Shown here: piece after piece, positions 1 to 5,063 of the stretch
Layout of the letters: every line of letters begins with the position of its first letter
Position numbering within the stretch: the stretch's first letter is position 1
From: an uncultured Chloroflexota bacterium
GTDB lineage: Bacteria > Chloroflexota > UBA4733
NCBI GenBank assembly: GCA_937967325.1
Contig: CALBSQ010000308.1
Coordinates: forward strand, 1-7,111
Length of the DNA stretch: 7,111 nucleotides
Direction: 5' to 3'
Notes under the pieces: generated by a model
Databases searched by the model: none
Told to the model about the DNA's origin: nothing
The model's input: only the letters and a program-made list of their open reading frames with translations
Translations under genes and position numbers: made by a program

Positions 1-43
1 TTTCTGCCTGTCTCGTGGGCTCGGAGATGTGTATAAGAGACAG
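1..43. other. Illumina Nextera i7 adapter/index remnant (artefact)
   Basis: Bases 25-43 are the 19-bp Tn5 mosaic end AGATGTGTATAAGAGACAG. Bases 10-24 are the preceding Nextera read-2 overhang (GTCTCGTGGGCTCGG). Bases 2-9, TTCTGCCT, are the reverse complement of AGGCAGAA, which I know as Nextera index N703, and base 1 (T) fits the last base of the P7 segment before the index. The whole stretch therefore reads as library primer sequence that survived trimming and was assembled onto the contig end. It is not a natural transposon end: the index and the synthetic overhang are both present. Genomic sequence starts at base 44. Confidence 0.98.
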
Positions 44-1125
44 GCGCCGGACAGCATGGTCGGCGGTGGGATAGGGCGGTTCCGATTGTCCGTGCGTCCG
101 ACCGGCCCCCAATCTCCCCTGCTCCCCGGCTCCGGCAGCGCGCTGCGCGTCTCCAGCAACTGGCGGATGCGGGCGATGCCGGCGGTCGCCTGTTGCAGGT
201 CGGAGACGTGGCGGTTGATCTGGTCGATTGGCGAGCGGAGCAACGATGTGTAGTTGAGGATCAGGTAGACGGTACCCAGCGTGATGGTTCCGGCGTGGAA
301 GAGGGCGGCGCCCAGGATGAAAGCCGCCGCCGTCACCAGCACGAAGGTCACGTTCAGCGTGTTGCCCAGCAGCGAGGCGAGCAGCCTGGCGGTGCGCTCC
401 TTGCGTAACAGGGCGCGCATATGCACGAGGAGCCGCCGGACCATGTAGGATACGGCGTTTGCCGAACGGATGTCCTCGGCGCCGGAGAGCCGTTCCTCCA
501 GGAAGCCGAACAGGTCGGCACTGGCCTGCCGCGTGGCGATCCAGCGCGACGCGGCCAGGCCCTGCACCCGGCTCAGCACCGCCAGCGCCAGAACGGCGAA
601 GCCGGTGAAGGTCGCGCCGACCAGCCAGTGGACGCGGAAGAGCAGCACCAGTATCCCGACCAGGAGCAGGGCGTTGCCGAGCACCTGGACCACGAAGCGG
701 GAGAGGAAGTTTGCCAGGAGGCTGACGTCGCCGTCGATCCGCTCGATCAGCTCTCCCGGCGTATGCGCCTTGTGGAAGCCCATGTCCAGCCGCAGGCAGT
801 GCAGCATCAGGTCCGCCCGGAGGCGGTTGGTAGCGACCCACGCAACATTCTCGGCGGTATAGGTTTCGAGGAGGGCCACCGCCTGTCCGGCCAGGGCGGT
901 CGCCAGATAGAGCAGGGCGGCCACCACCAGCGCCTGAGAGGCGTTCGCTAAGCCGAGCGAGTGCCCGCCCGTTGCCGTATCGATGAAGACGCGGAGGATC
1001 TGGGGGCCGGCAAGCTGCAAGCCGATCGCTGCGAGCAACAGGACCGCCAGCACGGCCACGCGCCGCCACTGCGGCCGTAGGTACTGGCCCAGCAGCGCCA
1101 GATAGCCGCGCACCGGGATGTTCAC
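44..1125 (-). CDS. ABC exporter half-transporter, transmembrane domain (3'-truncated by contig end)
   Basis: This is the N-terminal membrane domain of an ABC-type exporter (MsbA/LmrA-like fold) that would use ATP to move lipids, drugs or peptides across the cytoplasmic membrane; the substrate cannot be told. About 360 codons are genomic. Hydrophobic helices are visible near residues 22-42, 63-83, 140-163, 166-186, 255-276 and 280-298, the six expected. Between helices 2 and 3 lies TPGELIERIDGDV (122-134), a typical conserved segment of these exporters, and ERLSGAEDIRSANA (211-224) is another. The domain ends with GIARIRQLLETRSALPEPG (316-334), the usual exit into the linker before the nucleotide-binding domain. 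That domain (Walker A, signature, Walker B) is absent because the contig ends. I chose GTG at 1125 because GGGGAG sits 9 bases upstream; in-frame ATGs at 1161 and 1212 have no such site. The frame stays open through the adapter to base 1, so residues from about 361 onward would be artefact. It lies on the same strand as the kinase upstream, with a gap of about 106 bases. Confidence 0.9.
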
Positions 1126-1134
1126 GCTGGCGCT

Positions 1135-1140
1135 CTCCCC
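1135..1140 (-). promoter_or_regulatory. Ribosome binding site of the ABC exporter gene
   Basis: GGGGAG on the minus strand, 9 bases before the GTG at 1125. It decides the start, because the longer in-frame ATG candidates at 1161 and 1212 lack a purine-rich site. The same GGGGAG motif precedes the solute-binding protein gene in this window. Confidence 0.55.
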
Positions 1141-1190
1141 GTGGCCCGACGAGCCTATCATCCGTAGCGGCGATAGGACATCGGTAGCAC

Positions 1191-1196
1191 AGTATA
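1191..1196 (-). promoter_or_regulatory. Candidate -10 element upstream of the ABC exporter
   Basis: TATACT on the minus strand, one mismatch from TATAAT, standing out as AT-rich in a GC-rich gap between the kinase stop and the exporter start. A start of transcription near 1184 would leave a leader of about 60 bases before the GTG. I see no good -35 hexamer at 16-18 bases, so this is suggestive only. If real, the exporter can be expressed apart from the kinase. Confidence 0.25.
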
Positions 1197-1200
1197 CGCA

Positions 1201-1219
1201 CGCCGCGATCATGGCGGCG
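1201..1219 (-). other. Hairpin just after the histidine kinase stop
   Basis: CGCCGC and GCGGCG form a perfect 6-bp stem around the 7-base loop GATCATG, 12 bases beyond the kinase stop codon. There is no T run after it on the minus strand, so it does not qualify as a standard intrinsic terminator. It could be a weak pause or an mRNA end-protecting structure, or chance in GC-rich DNA. Confidence 0.25.
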
Positions 1220-1231
1220 ACCGAGCCCGGC

Positions 1232-3478
1232 TCAGGCCTCGGGCGCCTCCACCGGGAGCCGCACCGTCACCGTCGTCCCGTGCCCTTCGCGCCCCTCAGC
1301 AAGAACCGTCCCCCCGTGTTGCTCGGCGATCTGCCGGGCGGAGGACAGGCCGATGCCGGTGCCCGATACTCGCCCCACCGCGTTGGCGGCACGGTGGAAG
1401 CGCTCGAAGATGTGGGTCAGGTCGGCCGCGGGGATGCCGATGCCCTGATCCCGCACACGCAGCACCGCCCAGCCGGGGCCGGAGCCCAGCCTCGCCGGCT
1501 CGCGGCCCACCAGCACGGCGACTTCCCCGCCATCGGGGCTGTACTTGATAGCGTTGGCGAGGAGATTGCCGATCACGCGTGCGAGGCGTACCGCATCCCA
1601 GGCCCCGAGCAGCTCCGGCTCCGTCGTTTCGAGACGGAGCCGGTGCTGCTCGCTCGTCGCCTGATGGGCGGCCACCTGCTGCCGGGCCAGCCCCACCAGA
1701 TCCGTAGGCGACCGCTCCAGCACCAAAGGCCGCCCCATCTCCAAATGCGCCACGTCGAGCAGCTCATTGAGCTGCGCCGTCATCTGATCGGCATTGCCGA
1801 TGATGCCGACCAGGGCGGCCGCGAGCCGATCGGCCGGCGCCGCGCCGGTGCGCACGAGGGTGCGTTGGAGCATCTGCGCCGTCCCCTTGATGGCGGCTAG
1901 CGGGTTCTTGAGGTCGTGCGAGGCGGCGGCCAGGAACTCGTCGCGCGTGCGCACCGCCGCTTCCGCCTCCGCCCGCGCTGCCCGCTCCCGCTCGAGGAGC
2001 TCGGCGCGCTCTTCCTCGTGACGATGGCGCGCGATGGCGATGCCCGCCAGATAGGTGAGCACGTCGACAAGTGCGCGGTCCTGTGGACCGGGGCTGCCAG
2101 GCTCGTGGTGGTAGACCGCGAACGTGCCCACCACCCGGCCATCTGGGCCGCGGATCGGCGTGGACCAGCAAGCGCGCAGGCCGTGCGGCAGTGCCAGCGC
2201 CCGGAAGTCTGCCCAAAGGGGGTCGGCGGCGATGTCCGCGACGACGACGGGCTCGCCGCGATAGGCGGCCGTCCCGCAGCAGCCGGCGGCCGGCCCGATC
2301 GCCATTCCGTCGATCGCCCGAGTGTACGCGTCCGGCAGACTCGGGGCGGCGCCGTGGCGCAGGTGGAGACCCTCCCGGTCGAGCAGGAGGATCGAGCAGA
2401 GGAGCCCCTCGGACTGCGCCTCGATCAAGCGCGCCAGCGCCTCCAGCGTCTGCCCGAGCGGCCGGCCCCGCGCGATCAGCTCCAGCACCGCCCGCTGGCC
2501 GGCCAGCAGCACTTCCGCCCGCTGGCGCTCCGCCACCTCCAGATCGAGCGACCGGGCCTTCTGCTGCAGCAAGGCGACGGCGCGCAGGCGGTCGTCCGGA
2601 CCGTCCAGCGCCGTGTAACTGTCGGCCGGGACGACGCGGGAGTGCTCCGCGCAGATGTCGTCGACTAGCTCGTCGAGCGCCGCGCCGCCCAGACGATCCA
2701 TGGGGTAGCCGCAGAGCAGCGAGAAGGTACGCTGCTGCTGCAGCTCGTTCCAGAGCCCTTCCAGACGAAGGGCCGCGGCCTGGTTCCCGCCGGCCACCAG
2801 GAGCGCGACCATCTCCCCGAATACGCGGACACGGCGGCCGCCCTCCGCTGCTCGCGTGATGACGCCCCCGACTACCTCGGCAAAGCGCCCGGGCTCCGGC
2901 TCCCCATCGAGCATGCACTGCGCCAGCATCTCGGCGGCATCGAGCGCCACATAGCGGCCGAGGCCGGACGCGGCGTCCAGATCGAGACCGTAGGCCCGGA
3001 ATCGTTCCGCGAGCTGCTCGCGGTGCGCCGGTGTGGCGAACACGATCCCCGCGTCACCGGCCCGGAGGGCCGCGCCGATGAAATCGACCACCGCATCCAG
3101 CAGGAAGGCGTCCGTCTCGTAGAACTGGACGAGGTGCTCAGATCCAGTCAGGCCCGGCCAGGCCGACCGCGGCCCGTGCTCGCGTGTGGCGCCGTCCACG
3201 GCACTTTTCCCGATGCTTGGGGGCCGCGCCGCCCACGAACGGGAACCGCCGGGACCGTCCGGGAGTAGCGCCCGCTCCAGGTCCTCGCGCTTGATGCGGC
3301 TGGTGCGGTGTCCCAGTCGAGCGACTGGGAAGCGGCCATCGCGGATCCAGCGCCAGATGGTCACCCGGCTGACCCCGAGCAGCGCCGCGGCCTGACCAAT
3401 GCTGAAGTAGTCGCGCTCGGCAACGGCGGCTGTCGTCACGCCGGTGTCTGACGGTGATGCGTTGCGGATACTTTCCAT
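1232..3478 (-). CDS. Soluble sensor histidine kinase with N-terminal HTH, MEDS and GAF domains
   Basis: A 748-residue cytoplasmic signalling protein with no membrane helix. Numbering from ATG 3478: residues 24-72 are an excisionase/MerR-like helix-turn-helix (SIGQAAALLGVSRVTIWRWI, then a basic wing ending REDLERAL). Residues 113-280 are a MEDS domain (opening HLVQFYETDAFLLDAV), the sensory domain named after DcmR and often found before kinases. A short coiled coil (302-325) leads into a GAF domain (327-484) with GCCGTAAYRGEPVVVADIA. A second coiled coil (488-512) precedes HisKA, with phospho-acceptor H521 in SHDLKNPL. The ATPase domain has the N box (N638, N642), G1 DQGIGIP (D677), F box (FERF, 691-694) and G2 GTGIGL (706-711), so the kinase looks intact. 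There is no receiver domain and no response regulator gene in view. The start is uncertain: TTG at 3487 adds three residues and overlaps a possible leader ORF; neither start has its own ribosome binding site. An inverted repeat covers the start, suggesting self-regulation. The ligand is unknown. Confidence 0.95.
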   Translation of the reverse strand: MESIRNASPSDTGVTTAAVAERDYFSIGQAAALLGVSRVTIWRWIRDGRFPVARLGHRTSRIKREDLERALLPDGPGGSRSWAARPPSIGKSAVDGATREHGPRSAWPGLTGSEHLVQFYETDAFLLDAVVDFIGAALRAGDAGIVFATPAHREQLAERFRAYGLDLDAASGLGRYVALDAAEMLAQCMLDGEPEPGRFAEVVGGVITRAAEGGRRVRVFGEMVALLVAGGNQAAALRLEGLWNELQQQRTFSLLCGYPMDRLGGAALDELVDDICAEHSRVVPADSYTALDGPDDRLRAVALLQQKARSLDLEVAERQRAEVLLAGQRAVLELIARGRPLGQTLEALARLIEAQSEGLLCSILLLDREGLHLRHGAAPSLPDAYTRAIDGMAIGPAAGCCGTAAYRGEPVVVADIAADPLWADFRALALPHGLRACWSTPIRGPDGRVVGTFAVYHHEPGSPGPQDRALVDVLTYLAGIAIARHRHEEERAELLERERAARAEAEAAVRTRDEFLAAASHDLKNPLAAIKGTAQMLQRTLVRTGAAPADRLAAALVGIIGNADQMTAQLNELLDVAHLEMGRPLVLERSPTDLVGLARQQVAAHQATSEQHRLRLETTEPELLGAWDAVRLARVIGNLLANAIKYSPDGGEVAVLVGREPARLGSGPGWAVLRVRDQGIGIPAADLTHIFERFHRAANAVGRVSGTGIGLSSARQIAEQHGGTVLAEGREGHGTTVTVRLPVEAPEA

Positions 3479-3498
3479 GTGTTTCAAAGTAAAACACA
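3478..3498. promoter_or_regulatory. Inverted repeat covering the kinase start codon (candidate operator)
   Basis: TGTGTTT, then the 7-base spacer CAAAGTA, then AAACACA: a perfect 7-bp inverted repeat. It is AT-rich in a GC-rich region and includes the T of the kinase ATG and the whole TTG alternative start. Its size and two-fold symmetry suit a dimeric helix-turn-helix protein, and the gene it overlaps encodes such a domain. Binding here would block expression of the kinase. The same element could instead act as an mRNA hairpin hiding the start. Function is inferred. Confidence 0.4.
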
Positions 3499-3567
3499 GG
3501 TACGCCGCGTCGTCAATGGCTCATGCGAGCGACTCACCTGTGCCATAGTGGCCGGCTCTGCCACCAT
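3484..3567 (-). CDS. Possible 27-residue leader peptide, translationally coupled to the kinase
   Basis: A short ORF begins at ATG 3567 with the strongest ribosome binding site of this region (AGGAGG, 4 bases upstream) and ends at TGA 3486-3484. The stop overlaps the kinase's TTG start in the bases TTGA. The kinase has no Shine-Dalgarno sequence of its own, so ribosomes ending here could restart on it. The peptide begins MVAEPATMAQVSRSHEPL and resembles nothing I recognise; it has no signal peptide or membrane segment. The same frame is open farther upstream to 3789, but that longer version is Arg/Ser-rich and lacks a convincing start. The coupling idea rests only on the strong site and the overlap, and the ORF could be chance. 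Confidence 0.25.
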   Translation of the reverse strand: MVAEPATMAQVSRSHEPLTTRRTCVLL

Positions 3568-3572
3568 CTCGC

Positions 3573-3578
3573 CTCCTG
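3573..3578 (-). promoter_or_regulatory. Strong Shine-Dalgarno sequence before the leader ORF
   Basis: AGGAGG on the minus strand, 4 bases before ATG 3567. It is a near-perfect anti-16S match with no recognised long gene directly behind it, which is why the leader ORF ending at the kinase start is worth noting. Confidence 0.35.
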
Positions 3579-3660
3579 CTAGAGCGCTGGACCGTAGCGC
3601 CTCCCCATCGTCGGCGGGCGTTGCGATGCAGCGACGCTGCGACAAGCAGGGAGTGGAGTC

Positions 3661-3681
3661 ATTGTACGGGAAATTGTACGG
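3661..3681 (-). promoter_or_regulatory. Direct repeat with two TACAAT hexamers; candidate kinase promoter/operator
   Basis: The 9-mer CCGTACAAT occurs twice on the minus strand, its copies 12 bases apart (positions 3673-3681 and 3661-3669). Each copy holds TACAAT, one mismatch from the -10 consensus TATAAT. Transcription from here would run leftward into the leader ORF and the kinase with a leader of roughly 90 bases. I see no clear -35 hexamer at 17 bases for either copy, so an operator half-site pair is as likely as a promoter. Confidence 0.3.
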
Positions 3682-3797
3682 ATGGTCCGTGGTCAGCGCG
3701 CGCCGCGTGGTGGATGATGGACGGCGCATCGTTCCACTGGAGGAGCGACGGTCCGCGATGAGCACGTTCCGGCGATACGGCGCCGGCAAGGCTCACC

Positions 3798-3857
3798 GTT
3801 GGCGATGCGCTCGATGGGGAGGATATAGTACCGGGCTTCCGCTATCCCATCGCCAAC
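3798..3857. repeat. 10-bp perfect inverted repeat, 40-base spacer
   Basis: GTTGGCGATG (3798-3807) and CATCGCCAAC (3848-3857) are exact inverse complements. GATGGG (3813-3818) and CCCATC (3846-3851) could form an alternative stem using part of the right arm. It lies in non-coding DNA about 110 bases after the YVTN stop. It has no T tract, so it is not a classical terminator; it may be an RNA structure or chance. Confidence 0.4.
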
Positions 3858-3967
3858 CTGGTTGCCTAAACTTCCCCAGTGCCACATCGTGATTGAGTCG
3901 CCGGGCACCGGAAACACGCTAACGCCACCGCGGCAGCAACGGTCAGTCACGTCGGAAGGGACCGGGG

Positions 3968-5035
3968 CTACGGACACGTGCTGATCCGCCCCGGGAATGC
4001 CGCCGCCAGCAACGCGTAGCCAGGCAAGGAGCGGCAGCGGCCATGGCCCAAGGAGCGCTCGGGGACGACGGTCAGCGAGTCCGTCAGGCGGCTGGCCACG
4101 TAGACCGCGCCGACCTCCGGCAGGACGGCCACACCAAGACTGAGCCGTCCGACCGGGACAGTAGCGAGTAGCGCGCCGGTGCGACCATCCAGGATGAGGA
4201 GGTTTCCGGACCCGGCGTCGACGAGAGCGACCTGATGGCGCAGCGGGTCGACCGCCAGGCCGACTGGGGAGCCGCCGACCCGGACCGTAGCGACGACGGT
4301 CAACGTGGAGGCATCGAGCACCGAGACGCTGGCGGCACGCGCATTGGCAACGTAGAGGCGCGACAGCCCGGCATCGACGGCGACGCCTGCCGGGCCGTGC
4401 CCGACCGGCACGGCGGTCAGCAGACGGTCACGGACGCTGTCCAGCACGGCGAGCGTATCGTCCTGGTAGTTCGTGACGTAGACGCGCTGGCGGGTTGGGT
4501 CGACGGCGACCAACGTGGGATCGTGGCCGACCGCCACGGTAGCAAGGACGGTCGTGGTGGCTCCGTCGACGACGGAGACGGTGTCGTCGGCATTGGCGAC
4601 ATAGACGCGGTTCTGCACGGGATCGACGGCAATGCCGACCGGACGGGGACCGACCTCGACCCAGCCTATGGTGGCGCCGGTGGCGCCGTTCAGCACGGTG
4701 ACGACATCGTCGGCGTTGGTGACATAGACCCGGTTGGTGGCGGAGTTGACGGCGATTCCGATCGGCGCCTTGCCACCGGGCACGGTGGCACGAATAGCGG
4801 CGTGGCCGGCCGACAGGATGGAGACGGTGTGGTCGGCGGTGTTGGCGACGTAGATGCGGTTGGTGACGGAATCGACGGCGACGGCCATCGGCTGGTGGCC
4901 GACCGCCACGGTCAGCGGGAGCGCCGCCGAGGGCCGCGGCGAGGCGGTCCGGGCGGCCGGCGGCGCCGGGCTCACGGCAAGGAGGGCGAGCAGGGCAACG
5001 CCGGCGGCCAGGCGAACGAGCGGAACAAGCAGCAT
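3968..5035 (-). CDS. Secreted YVTN-repeat beta-propeller protein
   Basis: A 355-residue exported protein of the YVTN/NHL-like propeller group. Residues 1-29 look like a Sec signal peptide (R8, then a Leu/Ala/Val core, small residues near 27-29), followed by a short Pro/Ala/Ser linker. Seven repeats of about 41-42 residues span roughly 42-324, each of the form VGxxPxGIAVDPxxNRVYVANxxDxTVSVLDxxT. The YV[AT]N signature sits at residues 62, 104, 145, 186 and 228, is lost in repeat 6 (ALVDA) and appears as YVAS at 312 in repeat 7; seven repeats would close one propeller. The tail (326-355) is off-pattern, with two Cys and a short hydrophobic patch. The start at 5035 is set by GGAGGT 5 bases upstream; the frame is open farther up, but that extension overlaps the preceding gene. 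It begins 28 bases after the solute-binding protein gene and is probably co-transcribed with it. Such proteins are thought to be surface binding or scaffold proteins; no enzyme motif is visible and the partner is unknown. Confidence 0.88.
   Translation of the reverse strand: MLLVPLVRLAAGVALLALLAVSPAPPAARTASPRPSAALPLTVAVGHQPMAVAVDSVTNRIYVANTADHTVSILSAGHAAIRATVPGGKAPIGIAVNSATNRVYVTNADDVVTVLNGATGATIGWVEVGPRPVGIAVDPVQNRVYVANADDTVSVVDGATTTVLATVAVGHDPTLVAVDPTRQRVYVTNYQDDTLAVLDSVRDRLLTAVPVGHGPAGVAVDAGLSRLYVANARAASVSVLDASTLTVVATVRVGGSPVGLAVDPLRHQVALVDAGSGNLLILDGRTGALLATVPVGRLSLGVAVLPEVGAVYVASRLTDSLTVVPERSLGHGRCRSLPGYALLAAAFPGRISTCP
4064..4912 (-). repeat. Seven tandem YVTN coding repeats (about 123-126 bp each)
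   Basis: The propeller repeats are visible in the DNA as well: variants of gttggygacrtagaygcgg recur on the plus strand about every 123-126 bases between roughly 4340 and 4870. The five copies toward the protein's N-terminus are close to one another, while those encoding repeats 6 and 7 are diverged. This suggests internal duplication, and it marks a place where short-read assembly could collapse or expand copies. Confidence 0.75.
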
Positions 5036-5040
5036 AGCGA

Positions 5041-5046
5041 ACCTCC
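5041..5046 (-). promoter_or_regulatory. Ribosome binding site of the YVTN gene
   Basis: GGAGGT on the minus strand, 5 bases before ATG 5035, in the 28-base gap after the upstream stop. It fixes the start at the signal peptide and excludes the 57-residue upstream extension, which would overlap the solute-binding protein gene and lacks a signal-peptide-like beginning. Confidence 0.75.
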
Positions 5047-5063
5047 GTGTCTGCGCCGCGGCA

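Larger units (their letters stand above)
3499..3967. other. Intergenic region between the YVTN gene and the kinase
   Basis: About 470 bases without a convincing gene. ORFs of 94-137 codons exist on both strands, but they overlap one another, are rich in Arg and Ser, and match nothing I know. The stretch holds the possible leader ORF and its ribosome binding site near the left end, the CCGTACAAT direct repeat in the middle and a 10-bp inverted repeat toward the right. No T-tailed hairpin follows the YVTN stop at 3968, so I cannot place a terminator for the upstream operon. Confidence 0.6.

Noticed and set aside
25..43. Tn5/IS50-like mosaic end suggesting a transposon
   Set aside because: It is followed on its outer side by the synthetic Nextera overhang and a known index, so it comes from library preparation and not from a mobile element.
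421..951. Plus-strand ORF of 176 codons, with several other plus-strand ORFs over 193-862
   Set aside because: They are antisense shadows of the exporter gene, whose minus-strand frame shows six membrane helices and conserved ABC exporter segments. Their translations are Gln/Glu/Arg-rich and match nothing.
1118..2859. Long plus-strand ORFs antisense to the kinase (up to 262 codons)
   Set aside because: High GC content removes stop codons in the opposite frames. The minus strand encodes all kinase motifs in order, so these are shadows.
3479..3892. Plus-strand ORF of 137 codons in the intergenic region
   Set aside because: No convincing ribosome binding site, no recognisable domain, Arg/Ser-rich composition, and it begins inside the palindrome at the kinase start and overlaps minus-strand ORFs of equal quality.
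4064..4912. Regularly spaced DNA repeats as a possible CRISPR array
   Set aside because: The roughly 125-bp period and imperfect copies are coding repeats of the beta-propeller, not short identical repeats with unique spacers.
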